From Merdimonas sp963929015 (GTDB lineage Bacteria; Bacillota; Clostridia; Lachnospirales; Lachnospiraceae), in NCBI RefSeq assembly GCF_963929015.1, contig NZ_CAWVHE010000003.1, forward strand, positions 186,001 to 250,000: a DNA stretch of 64,000 nucleotides. Reading direction: 5' to 3'. Both the position numbers and the translations under genes were made by a program. The notes beneath the pieces were generated by a model. That model did no database searches. It was given only the letters and a program-made list of their open reading frames with translations, and was not told the DNA's origin. This document shows, piece after piece, positions 15,893 through 25,500 of the stretch (within the stretch, counting starts at the first letter, position 1; every line of letters begins with the position of its first letter).

Positions 15893-16561
15893 ATGGCAGC
15901 GATTTCCAATGACTGGCTGGATGCTCTGAAAGGAGAGTTCCGCAAGCCGTATTATAAACAATTATTTGAAACTGTAAACAGAGAATATCAGACCCGGCAG
16001 ATTTTTCCTCCGGCTGACGACATATTCAACGCATTTCATCTGACCCCGCTCCACTGTGTGAAAGCGGTGATCCTGGGACAGGATCCCTATCACAATTACG
16101 GACAGGCGCACGGGCTTTGTTTCTCCGTACAAAAAGGAGTGCAGATCCCGCCTTCTCTTGTCAACATCTATCAGGAGCTGCATGATGATCTGGGATGCAG
16201 GATCCCGGATCACGGCTGTCTGACCAAGTGGGCAAAACAGGGCGTATTGATGCTGAACACGGTACTGACGGTCCGGGCCCACCAGGCCAATTCCCACCGG
16301 AATATCGGATGGGAAGAATTTACGGACGCGGCGATCCGGGCGCTGAACGAGCAGGATCGTCCCATTGTTTTTATCTTATGGGGAAGCCCGGCGGCAAAAA
16401 AAGAACGCATGTTGACGAATCCGAATCATTTGATCTTAAAAGCGCCTCATCCGAGTCCCCTTTCAGCATACCGGGGATTTTTCGGAAGCCGTCCGTTTAG
16501 TCAGACAAACGCATTTCTGGAAGCGCATGGAGTATCTCCCATTGACTGGCAGATTGATTAA
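15893..16561 (+). CDS. ung: Uracil-DNA glycosylase, family 1
   Basis: A 222-aa enzyme that removes uracil from DNA. The water-activating motif is GQDPYHNYGQAHGLCFSV (catalytic Asp). The uracil-binding Phe is in the same block, and the DNA-intercalation loop is HPSPLSAYRGFFGSRPFSQTN. The start is ATG 15893 behind GGGAAGGGG; an upstream in-frame ATG at 15875 lacks a ribosome binding site. It follows hisF by 23 bp and is probably co-transcribed with hisHF. Confidence 0.97.
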   Translation: MAAISNDWLDALKGEFRKPYYKQLFETVNREYQTRQIFPPADDIFNAFHLTPLHCVKAVILGQDPYHNYGQAHGLCFSVQKGVQIPPSLVNIYQELHDDLGCRIPDHGCLTKWAKQGVLMLNTVLTVRAHQANSHRNIGWEEFTDAAIRALNEQDRPIVFILWGSPAAKKERMLTNPNHLILKAPHPSPLSAYRGFFGSRPFSQTNAFLEAHGVSPIDWQID

Positions 16562-16604
16562 ATGTGAAATAATTCATTACAAAAATATTAATTTTCCTTT
16601 CATT

Positions 16605-16645
16605 TTATGCCAAACGGTTGAAATAAAAATCGCCGTTTGGCATAA
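16605..16645. repeat. Perfect 13-bp inverted repeat between ung and the metal ATPase
   Basis: TTATGCCAAACGG (16605-16617) and CCGTTTGGCATAA (16633-16645) are separated by 15 nt. A TATAAT follows at 16651. No long T-run follows, so this could be a weak terminator for ung or an operator for the ATPase gene just downstream. Confidence 0.75.
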
Positions 16646-16691
16646 TTATTTATAATGGTTATCTATAACAGTTATGAAAAGGACAGGAACT

Positions 16692-18554
16692 ATGACGGGA
16701 GAACTGAAGAGAAGGGTAAAAATATATGGAGCAGGCGTGATCCTTTACCTGCTGGCCATCGCAGTGACTACACAGGCGATCCTTCCGGATGCGCTGCGTT
16801 TTGTGTGGTTTTTCGCGGCTTACCTGCTTATCGGGTTTGATGCATTTCAAAAGCTGCAGGAGGCTTTTCTGAAAAAGAAATTTCTGACAGAGTATACGCT
16901 GATCATTCTTGCAACGATCGGCGCTTTTGGCGTGGGCAGATACGCAGAAGGCGTTCTTGTGATGCTGCTGTTTGAACTGGGGATGATGTTTGAAGCATAT
17001 ACCACAGACAATGCCAGGCGTTCGATTGAGAGTATGATCAATATCCGGCCGGAGTCTGCGACCAGAAAGGTACGGGGAAGAGAATTTAAAGTAGATCCTT
17101 CTTTATTAAAGCCGGGACATACGATCGTGATCCGTCCCGGGGAGAGGATTCCTGCAGATGCGGTTGTGACTTCAGGAACCACAAGCATTGATACGAAAGC
17201 GCTGACCGGGGAATCGGTTCCCAGAGCGGCCTGGCCGGGGGATCAGATCTATGGCGGCTGCATTAACCTAAGCGGAGAGATCGAAGCAAAGGTTACCGCC
17301 CTGTATGTAGATTCTACAGTTTCCCGGATTATGGAAATGGTGGAAGACGCGCAGAATAAAAAAGCAGAGAGCGAAAGTTTTGTTTCCAGATTTTCCCGGG
17401 CGTATGTTCCGGCTATGCTGATCTGCGCCCTGGCGGTAATGATCTATCCTTCCCTGACATTTTCCTATGGGAACTGGGAGACCTGGATCTATCGCGGGCT
17501 GATCTTTCTGATCATTGCCTGCCCGACAGGGCTTGTGATGTCAGTGCCCATCGCATTTCTGGGAGGGATCGCTTCGGCGGCCAGACACGGGGTTGTGGTA
17601 AAAGGCGGCAATTACCTGGAAACTCTGGCAAAAGCAGATACGTTTATCTTTGATAAGACCGGAACGCTGACGGAGGGCGTTTTCAAAGTGAAAGAAATCA
17701 AAGCGGTGGGGATGACGGAGCAGGAGCTTTTGCGGATCGCGGCTCATGTGGAATATCATTCCAATCATCCCATCGCCCAGTCCCTGAAAGAGGCTTATCA
17801 GGGAGAGATCCGGGAGAACAAAGTCTACCGGATGCGGGAAATGCCGGGATACGGCGTAAATGCAATGTTTGAAGGAAAAAGAGTTTATATCGGGAACCGG
17901 CGGCTGATGGAGCGCCAGAACATTTCCTGTGAAGAGGTAACCGGCACGGGTACGCCGGTGTTTGTGGCTGTCGCGGATCATTATGCCGGATACATATTGA
18001 TCGCAGATTCGGTCAAAGAAGACGCGAAAGAAACGCTTCAGTATCTGCGGGAAAAATGCAGGGCTGTACTGGTTATGCTGACCGGAGATACCACCAGCTC
18101 CGGCAAAGAGGTTGCAAAGGAGCTGCAAATGGATTATGCTTATACCAACCTGATGCCGGAAGATAAACTGGAACAGCTCCAGGATTTTATGAGTCTGCAG
18201 GACGGCAGTGAAAAACTGGTCTGTGTAGGGGATGGGATCAATGATGCGCCGGTGCTGGCAAGGGCGGACGTGGGGATTGCCATGGGCGCGCTTGGATCGG
18301 CGGCGGCTGTGGAGGCTGCGGATGTGATCCTGATGGATGACGAACTGTCCAGAATTGTTGACGCGATCAAGATCGCCAAGGAGACGCTGCGGGTAGTCAG
18401 CCAGAATATTACGTTTGCCATGGTGGTAAAGGTTCTGATCCTGATCCTTGCGGCAGTGGGATGGTTTGGAATGTGGGAGGCCATTCTGGCGGAGGTTGGC
18501 GTTATGTTTGTGGTCATCTTAAATGCTGTGTGGGTGGTCAAGTATCAGGTATAG
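16692..18554 (+). CDS. P1B-type heavy-metal-translocating ATPase with CPT motif
   Basis: A 620-aa membrane pump lacking an N-terminal metal-binding (HMA) domain. Motifs in order are the actuator LTGESVP, the transmembrane metal-site motif CPTGLVMSVP (CPx type, but Thr where Cys is usual), phosphorylation site FDKTGTLTEG, the P1B-specific His-Pro in YHSNHPIAQSL, and the hinge GDGINDAPVLARADVGIAMG. Eight membrane helices are expected. The substrate is uncertain: Zn/Cd/Pb pumps use CPC and Co/Fe pumps use SPC, so CPT does not decide. The start is ATG 16692, placed 8 nt after AAGGA; ATG 16674 is an alternative. The inverted repeat upstream may be its metal-responsive control site. Confidence 0.92.
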   Translation: MTGELKRRVKIYGAGVILYLLAIAVTTQAILPDALRFVWFFAAYLLIGFDAFQKLQEAFLKKKFLTEYTLIILATIGAFGVGRYAEGVLVMLLFELGMMFEAYTTDNARRSIESMINIRPESATRKVRGREFKVDPSLLKPGHTIVIRPGERIPADAVVTSGTTSIDTKALTGESVPRAAWPGDQIYGGCINLSGEIEAKVTALYVDSTVSRIMEMVEDAQNKKAESESFVSRFSRAYVPAMLICALAVMIYPSLTFSYGNWETWIYRGLIFLIIACPTGLVMSVPIAFLGGIASAARHGVVVKGGNYLETLAKADTFIFDKTGTLTEGVFKVKEIKAVGMTEQELLRIAAHVEYHSNHPIAQSLKEAYQGEIRENKVYRMREMPGYGVNAMFEGKRVYIGNRRLMERQNISCEEVTGTGTPVFVAVADHYAGYILIADSVKEDAKETLQYLREKCRAVLVMLTGDTTSSGKEVAKELQMDYAYTNLMPEDKLEQLQDFMSLQDGSEKLVCVGDGINDAPVLARADVGIAMGALGSAAAVEAADVILMDDELSRIVDAIKIAKETLRVVSQNITFAMVVKVLILILAAVGWFGMWEAILAEVGVMFVVILNAVWVVKYQV

Positions 18555-18588
18555 TCTGTCGGTGTGACAGAAGTTAGGAGATTGGATC

Positions 18589-19116
18589 ATGAAAATAAAA
18601 GCAGTGATACCGGCGCTTGCGCTGGCACTTTCCCTTGCCGGCTGTTCCGGTTCTCCGGAAAAGGGGCTGGAATATCTGGAAGCAGGGGAATATGAGCAGG
18701 CGGAAGAAGAGTTTCAGGCGGCGGCCGAAAAGGGAAATCATCCCGGCGAAGCTTATCGGGGACTGGGGATTGCCAGATGGGAATTAAAGGATTATGAGGG
18801 CGCGAAAAAAGCGTTTAAGAGCGCGCTGGAAAATGGGGCCCAGAAGACCGGTACTCTTTATAATTTTATTGGCTGCTGTGCGCTGCGCTTGGAAGAACCT
18901 TCCTCGGCGCTGAATTATTTTAATTTGGGTCTTACCAGGGAAGGAAATAGCGAAGAACTGGTGCAGGAGATGAAGTATAATGTGATAGCAGCCTATGAGC
19001 AGATGGAGGACTGGCAGAGCGCTGTGCAGAAGCTTGAAGAGTATCTGGAAGAATACCCGGACGATGAAAACGCCCGCAAGGAACTGACATTTCTTGAGAC
19101 CAGAGAATTAGAGTAG
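18589..19116 (+). CDS. TPR-repeat lipoprotein
   Basis: A 175-aa protein with a lipoprotein signal peptide (lipobox LAGC, modified Cys at residue 19) followed by three to four tetratricopeptide-like helical pairs (LEYLEAGEYEQAEEEFQAAA; AYRGLGIARWELKDYEGAKKAF; NVIAAYEQMEDWQSAVQKLE). It would be anchored to the outer face of the membrane as a protein-interaction scaffold. It ends 1 bp before hflX and is likely in the same transcript. The specific role is unknown. Confidence 0.85.
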   Translation: MKIKAVIPALALALSLAGCSGSPEKGLEYLEAGEYEQAEEEFQAAAEKGNHPGEAYRGLGIARWELKDYEGAKKAFKSALENGAQKTGTLYNFIGCCALRLEEPSSALNYFNLGLTREGNSEELVQEMKYNVIAAYEQMEDWQSAVQKLEEYLEEYPDDENARKELTFLETRELE

Positions 19117-19117
19117 G

Positions 19118-20410
19118 ATGAAGAACTGTATGATTGAATTGGCAGAAGAACAGGAACGGGTCATTCTGGTGGGGGTGAGCCTGGGAGATCAGGAGGAAGC
19201 CAGACGATCCCTTGAGGAATTAAAGGAGCTTGCCGGGACGGCCGGCGCTGTAACGGAAGGTTGTGTGATCCAGAGCCGGGAACAGATTCATCCAGCAACC
19301 TATGTGGGAAAAGGAAAGCTGGAAGAGATCAGGGATCTTCTGTGGGAAACGCAGGCGACCGGTGTGATCTGTGATGATGAACTTTCGCCTGTGCAAATGA
19401 AAAACCTGCAGGATGAGCTGGACGCTAAGGTTATGGACCGGACCCTTCTGATCCTGGATATTTTTGCAGGCAGAGCTTCTACCAGCGAAGGGAAGATCCA
19501 GGTGGAGCTGGCACAGCTGAAATACCGGCAGACCAGGCTGGCCGGATTTGGAACGGCCATGTCAAGGCTTGGCGGGGGGATCGGCACCAGAGGGCCCGGG
19601 GAAAAGAAACTGGAAATGGACCGGCGACTCATCAAGAGCAGGATCGCTCAGCTGAACCGGGAACTGGCGGCAGTCAAACGACATCGTGAGGTTACGAGAG
19701 AACAGAGAAGCAAAAGCCGCATTCCGGTGGCGGCCATTGTGGGATATACAAACGCAGGGAAATCTACACTTTTAAATACCCTAACCGGCGCTGGGATCCT
19801 GGCGGAAGATCAGCTTTTTGCGACCCTGGATCCGACAACCCGGGAGAGAAAGCTTCCCAGTGGACAGAAGATCCTTCTGACAGATACGGTGGGATTCATC
19901 CGGAAACTGCCCCATCATCTGATCGATGCATTTCGCAGTACACTGGAGGAGGCAAAGTATGCAGATCTGATCCTGCATGTGGTGGACGCGTCCAGTCCGC
20001 AGATGGATGAACAGATGTATACGGTTTATGAGACGCTTCATAACCTGGAGATCACAGATAAGCCGGTAATCACGGTTTTTAATAAGAAAGACAAGGCAGG
20101 ATTTGATCAGATGGCCAGAGATTTCCGCGCAGACCACACGGTACGGATCTCGGCAAAGAGCGGAGATGGCCTGGATGAACTGCTGGTTGCTATTGAGACA
20201 GTGCTTCGCCAGCAGAAGATTTATATTGAAGATCTGTATTCTTATCATGAGGTCCCAAAGATTCAGCTGATCCGAAAATACGGAGAAATAAACACTGAGG
20301 AATACCGGGAGGACGGGATTTTTGTGCAGGCATTTGTACCGGCAGAGATTTACGCGAAAGTGAAAGGAGACGCGTCCGGCAAATCCGTTCAGACGAATTC
20401 TGCCGGATAA
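19118..20410 (+). CDS. hflX: GTPase HflX
   Basis: A 430-aa ribosome-associated GTPase involved in splitting or rescuing stalled 70S ribosomes. The N-terminal HflX domain has the signature RMSRLGGGIGTRGPGE-like stretch (here AMSRLGGGIGTRGPGEKKLE), then a coiled region. The G domain carries G1 GYTNAGKST, the switch I DPTTRE, G3 DTVGFI, G4 NKKD, and a C-terminal extension. The start ATG follows the lipoprotein stop by 1 bp; a second in-frame ATG lies four codons in. It is followed by a convergent AraC gene. Confidence 0.96.
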   Translation: MKNCMIELAEEQERVILVGVSLGDQEEARRSLEELKELAGTAGAVTEGCVIQSREQIHPATYVGKGKLEEIRDLLWETQATGVICDDELSPVQMKNLQDELDAKVMDRTLLILDIFAGRASTSEGKIQVELAQLKYRQTRLAGFGTAMSRLGGGIGTRGPGEKKLEMDRRLIKSRIAQLNRELAAVKRHREVTREQRSKSRIPVAAIVGYTNAGKSTLLNTLTGAGILAEDQLFATLDPTTRERKLPSGQKILLTDTVGFIRKLPHHLIDAFRSTLEEAKYADLILHVVDASSPQMDEQMYTVYETLHNLEITDKPVITVFNKKDKAGFDQMARDFRADHTVRISAKSGDGLDELLVAIETVLRQQKIYIEDLYSYHEVPKIQLIRKYGEINTEEYREDGIFVQAFVPAEIYAKVKGDASGKSVQTNSAG

Positions 20411-20414
20411 CAGA

Positions 20415-21257
20415 TTATGAAAGCGCAAGGGTCTCCCGTGGGGATTCCTGAAATAATTTTTTGTAGGAACGGGAAAACGTAGAGTAATCCCGGAATCCGC
20501 AGTCAAAACAGACCTGCGTGCTGGGGACGCCGGACAGGATCAGTTCCCTGGCAAGCAAAAGCCGCTTCTGCGTGATGTATTGCCCCAGCGTGTAACCGGT
20601 TTCCTGCTTAAAGAGCCGCATCATATAATATTTGCTGATAAAAAAACGGCCTGACAGCCCGTCAATGGTCAGATCTTCAGACAGGTGATTATTGATATAC
20701 TGCAGAATTTCCTGGATCTTCAGATTACACTTTTGCGTATCAATAAATTCCAGCCGGTTTTTCCTTGCGGCCCGGTTTAAGTGGATCATAAACTCCAGGA
20801 AAAGGACCTGACGGTACAGCTCCGAAGCATAGCCGTCATCCGAAAAAGAATGTTCCAGACGCATGATCGAGCGGAAAAGAGAACTTTTCTCCAGAGAAGA
20901 AATACGCAGTACATTGGAATGCTCCAGCTCGGCCTTCCGAAAACAAAAACTTAAGTCATAAGAATCCGTATGGTAGGCATCTATAAAATTTGGAGAAATA
21001 TAAACGATGATCCGTTCATAAAGCACAGAATTATCCACCGAAAGCCGATGAATATCTCCATGCCGCACAAGCACAATATCATAAGGCTTCAGTGCATAAG
21101 ACTTTCCCTCGATCATATAGCTGACATTTCCCTTGATAAAAATCGTAATCTTATCAAAATCATGATAGTGATAGGCAATCTCATGCGTTTCCCGGTCGGT
21201 CAGATGAAAAAGCCGGAATTCGCTGTTGAGGTAGCCTTTTTTTGTATACATTTCCAT
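20415..21257 (-). CDS. AraC-family transcriptional regulator
   Basis: A 280-aa regulator with an N-terminal cupin-like sensing domain (HEIAYHYHDFDKITIFIKG ... GDIHRL) and a C-terminal double helix-turn-helix (YINNHLSEDLTIDGLSGRFFIS..YYMMRLFKQETG; ITQKRLLLARELILSG...VCFDCGFRDYSTFSRSYKK). The start is the ATG behind AATGGAGTTTTT; the frame is open 11 codons further upstream but without a ribosome binding site. Two 22-bp direct repeats lie just upstream of the start (21272-21314) and could be binding sites for this protein. The target genes are not evident. Confidence 0.9.
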   Translation of the reverse strand: MEMYTKKGYLNSEFRLFHLTDRETHEIAYHYHDFDKITIFIKGNVSYMIEGKSYALKPYDIVLVRHGDIHRLSVDNSVLYERIIVYISPNFIDAYHTDSYDLSFCFRKAELEHSNVLRISSLEKSSLFRSIMRLEHSFSDDGYASELYRQVLFLEFMIHLNRAARKNRLEFIDTQKCNLKIQEILQYINNHLSEDLTIDGLSGRFFISKYYMMRLFKQETGYTLGQYITQKRLLLARELILSGVPSTQVCFDCGFRDYSTFSRSYKKLFQESPRETLALS

Positions 21258-21271
21258 AAAAACTCCATTTG

Positions 21272-21351
21272 GGTACAGGGTAAAATGCAATTAGGTACAG
21301 GGTAAAATGCAATTTGGGACGTAGTCCTTTGCAAAAGGACTACGTCCCAAA
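21272..21351. repeat. Interspersed element copy 1: two 22-bp direct repeats plus an 18-bp-stem hairpin
   Basis: GGTACAGGGTAAAATGCAATT occurs at 21272-21292 and again at 21294-21314 (period 22). It is followed by a perfect hairpin: TTTGGGACGTAGTCCTTT (21313-21330), loop GCA, then the exact complement (21334-21351). A related arrangement, in the opposite orientation, is at 39982-40058. It lies between the divergent araC and dapF genes. Confidence 0.85.
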
Positions 21352-21398
21352 TGTATCATGAAAGAGCAGGATTTGCAATATATATAACAGGATTTGTG

Positions 21399-21427
21399 TT
21401 GTATTGGGAAATAATGCCTGATATGAT
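21399..21427 (+). promoter_or_regulatory. Promoter of dapF
   Basis: TTGTAT (21399-21404), 17 bp, TATGAT (21422-21427), 43 bp before the dapF start. Confidence 0.6.
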
Positions 21428-21469
21428 AAGAATATAGTGTGGTAATCTTATGATTTCGGAGGTTATGTT

Positions 21470-22327
21470 ATGAAGGTTGTTTTACAGAGGTATCATGGGC
21501 TGGGAAATGATTATGTGGTGTTTGATCCGAACAAGAATGAGCTGGAGCTGACGCCGGAGAATGTGAAGCTGATCTGCGACCGGAATGCGGGTCTTGGATC
21601 GGACGGTGTGCTGGAGGGCCCGGTGCTCCGGGAGGACGGTATGTATGTGAAGGTGTGGAACCCGGACGGCAGTGAGTCGGAGACCAGTGGAAATGGTGTG
21701 CGGATTTTTGCGAAGTATCTGAAGGACGCAAGTTATATACAGAAGAAGCATTTTACGTTATATACGGGAAACGGCCCGGTGGATGTGACCTTTCTGAATG
21801 AGGACGGAAGCCGTCTGCGTGTTTCCATGGGGAAACTGTCGTTCTGGAGTGATGATATCCCGGTAACCGGCGAGCGCAGGGAAGTAATCAATGAGGATAT
21901 GGTTTTTGGCAGAACGCTGTATCCGGTAACCTGTGTTTCTATCGGAAATCCGCATTGTGTGATCCCGATGCGGGAGATTTCCAAACCGCTGGTGTGCAAG
22001 ATCGGTGATTATGCTGAAATCGCAAGATATTTTCCGAACCGGATCAACACGCAGATTATGAAGGTGATTGACAAAGAGCATGTGGCTATCGAGATTTACG
22101 AGCGCGGAGCCGGCTATACCCTGGCTTCCGGTACAGGAGCCTGTGCGGCGGCCGGCGTTGCCTATAAACTCGGTATGACAGGCAGTAAGGTGATCGTGCA
22201 CATGCCGGGCGGAGACCTGCAGGTGGAGATTGAGGATGACTGGAGTGTATTTATGACCGGCGATGTATTTTATGTAGCAAAACTGACGCTGAGCAATGAA
22301 TTCACAGAGAAACTGAGAAATGCATAA
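21470..22327 (+). CDS. dapF: Diaminopimelate epimerase-like protein (first catalytic Cys replaced by Ser)
   Basis: A 285-aa two-domain PLP-independent racemase/epimerase. DapF converts LL- to meso-diaminopimelate for lysine and peptidoglycan. N-terminal HGLGNDYVVFD and the C-terminal active-site loop ASGTGACAAAGV (catalytic Cys) are intact. The other catalytic site, normally M-C-G-N-G, reads ETSGNGVRIF, so Ser replaces the Cys base. PLP-independent relatives with one Cys replaced exist (for example some proline-racemase-like dehydratases). The protein may be a functional variant epimerase or may have a different substrate. The start ATG follows GGAGG. It is transcribed alone and ends at an intrinsic terminator. 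Confidence 0.85.
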   Translation: MKVVLQRYHGLGNDYVVFDPNKNELELTPENVKLICDRNAGLGSDGVLEGPVLREDGMYVKVWNPDGSESETSGNGVRIFAKYLKDASYIQKKHFTLYTGNGPVDVTFLNEDGSRLRVSMGKLSFWSDDIPVTGERREVINEDMVFGRTLYPVTCVSIGNPHCVIPMREISKPLVCKIGDYAEIARYFPNRINTQIMKVIDKEHVAIEIYERGAGYTLASGTGACAAAGVAYKLGMTGSKVIVHMPGGDLQVEIEDDWSVFMTGDVFYVAKLTLSNEFTEKLRNA

Positions 22328-22348
22328 GATGATACAATGAGATCTGAC

Positions 22349-22377
22349 GGGGACATGCAACAAGCATGTCCCTTTTT
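22349..22377 (+). terminator. dapF terminator
   Basis: GGGACATGC / GCATGTCCC, 9-bp stem, loop AACAA, followed by T5. Bases 22378-22422 hold nothing else recognisable. Confidence 0.9.
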
Positions 22378-22422
22378 GGTATGGCGGCAAACCGGCGTAC
22401 AGGCGTGGCTTTACACTCTTCG

Positions 22423-22451
22423 TTGTACTATCCGGCTGCCCGTGTTAAAAT
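22423..22451 (+). promoter_or_regulatory. Promoter of addBA
   Basis: TTGTAC (22423-22428), 17 bp, TAAAAT (22446-22451), about 60 bp before the addB start. Confidence 0.55.
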
Positions 22452-22512
22452 AAAGCTGTTAAATGCTTCAAAAGCAAGAAGAGTAAGTCTTGGATGCAAA
22501 CAGGGAGGAATT

Positions 22513-25500
22513 ATGGCGCTTCAGTTTATTTTTGGCCCGTCGGGATCGGGAAAATCTTATACTTTGTATCAGTCTGTGATCCGGGAATCAATGGAGCATC
22601 CGGAACAGAATTTTATTGTCCTGGTGCCGGAGCAGTTTACCATGCAGACGCAGAAGGATCTGGTCAGCATGCACCCGAGGCGTGGGATCATGAATATTGA
22701 TGTGCTAAGCTTTGCAAGGCTTGCGTATCGCGTGTTTGAAGAGACCGGAGGAGGCAGTCTGCCGGTGCTGGATGACGAGGGGAAAAATCTGATCCTGCGG
22801 AAGATCGCCGCTGATTATGAGGATCAGTTGAAGGTGCTGAAAGGAAATATACGAAAACAGGGTTATATCAGCGAGATAAAGTCAGTCCTTTCGGAATTTG
22901 CCCAGTATGACATCGGAGAAGAAGAAATCCGGAAAGTCATGGAGGCGTCAGGGAAAGATTCCAGACTGTATTATAAATTGCAGGATCTTAAGATCTTGTA
23001 TCGTGGTTTTACCAAATATCTGGAGGATCGGTATATCACGAAGGAAGAGCTTCTGGATGTGTTAAGAAGAGAAGTAAAGAAGTCAGAGATGTTAAAAAAC
23101 AGTGTTGTGGTTCTGGATGGTTTTACCGGGTTTACGCCGGTGCAGAACCGGCTGCTTCTGGAACTTTTGCGGTATTGTCGGAAGGTCTGTGTCACTGTGA
23201 CCGTGGATGAGAGAGAAGATCCCTTTACTTACCGCCATCCGTATCAGTTATTCGCTCTAAGTAAACAGATGGCTTCGGGTCTTTTGAAGCTGGCGGAAGA
23301 AGCAAAGACAGAGATCGGGGAACCGGTGCGCCTTTTCGGGGAAGTTCCGAAACGCTTTGAAAACAGTCCGTCTCTTAAATTTCTGGAACGAAATCTGTTC
23401 CGCTATCAGACAGAAACCTTTCCAGGACAACCGGAAGGCGTGCAGGTCTTTGCGGCAGCAAATCCCAGGGAAGAAGCTATGGCTGCAGCGGGAAGGATCC
23501 GCGCACTGGTAAGGAAAGAACGATACCGCTATCGGGAAATCGGTGTGATCGTCAGTGACATGAATGTCTATGCAGAAGAATTAAAGCAGGCGTTCCAGCG
23601 CTATGAGATTCCCTTTTTTATGGATCAGAAGAAAAGCATCTTGTTGAATCCGTTTATAGAATATCTGCGAAGCCTTCTTTTTATGGCAGAACAGAACTTT
23701 ACTGCAGACAGTGTTTTTCGTTTCCTTCGTACTAATTTATCCGGTTTTTCTATGGAAGAAACAGACGCGCTGGAAAATTATGTAACCGGTCTTGGGATTA
23801 AGGGATATAAGAAGTGGCAGGAACGCTGGATCCGCCGGATGAAATTTACCACAGAAGAAGATCTTGAAAAGTTTAATCATTGCCGGGTCCAGCTGGTGGA
23901 AAAAGTAGATGGTCTGCTTTATGTATTAAAGCAGCGGAAGAAAACGGTCCGGGATATTACCATGGCGATTTATGAATTTATGGTTCGGGAGGATCTTCAG
24001 AGGAAATTAAAACGAAGAGAAGAAGAGTTCCAGGCGTCAGGCCGGCTGGCGCTGGCCAAAGAGTATGCACAGGTTTACCGAATCGTGATTGAACTGTTTG
24101 ATAAACTGACGGAACTGTTGGGGGATGAGGAAGTCAGTCTGAAGGAATATGCCAGGCTTCTGGACGCGGGCCTTGAGGAAGCCCGGGTTGGGGTGATCCC
24201 GCCCAGTCCGGATCAGGTGGTGGCCGGCGATATGCAAAGAACCAGGCTAAAAGATATGAAGGCACTTTTGTTTGTGGGAGCCAGCGACGCTTATCTGCCG
24301 GGTAATCTGTTAAGAACGGGTCTTTTGTCCGAGCGGGACAGAGAGCGGTTTGCGGGCGCCAGAGTTCTTTTGTCTCCAGGAGGGAAGGAAAAGGCTTATG
24401 AGCAGAAATTTTATCTGTATCTGAACCTGACCAAGCCTTCCCGCAGGCTGGAGATTTTTTACAGCCGTCTGTCTCCGGACGGAAAGACGATGCGACCCTC
24501 TTATCTGATCCAGGAGATCCGGAAACTTTATCCGGATCTGCAGGTTGGCAAGGTAGAGGAGGCAGGTTTTTTCGACCGGGAATGGACCGGCGCTCTGGGA
24601 TTTGCAGAGTGGGCAAAGGGGATTCCCGGGGCTATGGAGGCTCCGGACAAAGTGTGGATGGAGCTTTACCGCCGGTACCGGCAAGATCCGAAGTATGCCG
24701 GGGAAGTGGAGAGGCTTATGAAAGCAGGATCCTATCAGAGACCATCGGATCCGCTGACAAAAGAGACGGCAAAACGGCTGTACGGAGAAGATTTTGAAGC
24801 CAGTATTACCAGGATCGAAGGATTTTCCGCCTGCGCGTTCGCCCATTTTCTGACCTATGGATTAAAACTTAGAGAAAGGGAAACGTATGAATTTCAGGCA
24901 GTAGACCTGGGAAACATCTGCCACAAAGCGCTGGAATACTTTTCGGCAAAAACGGAAAAGGAGCAAAAAGACTGGACACAGCTTACCGGAGAAGAAAGAA
25001 ACCGGCTGATGGATGAAAGCGTGGAAGAGGCGGTGACTGATTACGGAAACAATGTGTTGTACAGCAGTGCACGCAATGAGTATCTGATCCGGAGGATCAA
25101 AACCATGCTGGAACGCACGATATGGGCGGTCACCAGGCAGCTGGAAGCAGGAGATTTCCGGCCTTCCTCCTATGAAATGCGTTTCCGGGGCGGGAAGATC
25201 GACCGGATCGATACCTGTACAGAAGAAGATAAGGTCTATGTAAAAGTAGTGGATTATAAAACCGGCAAGAAAGCCTTTGATATTACGGCGCTTTATCATG
25301 GCCTGCAGCTTCAGCTGATGGTTTATCTGGATGCGGCGGTTCAAATGGAGGCAAAGAAGCATCCCGGCAAAGAAGTGATTCCGGCAGGCGTGTTTTATTA
25401 TCGGATTGAAGACCCGATGGTGGAAAAACAGGAGGGCCTGCAGCCAGAACAGGTGGAAGAAGAACTGTTAAGAGAGTTGAAGCCGGATGGAGTGATCAAC

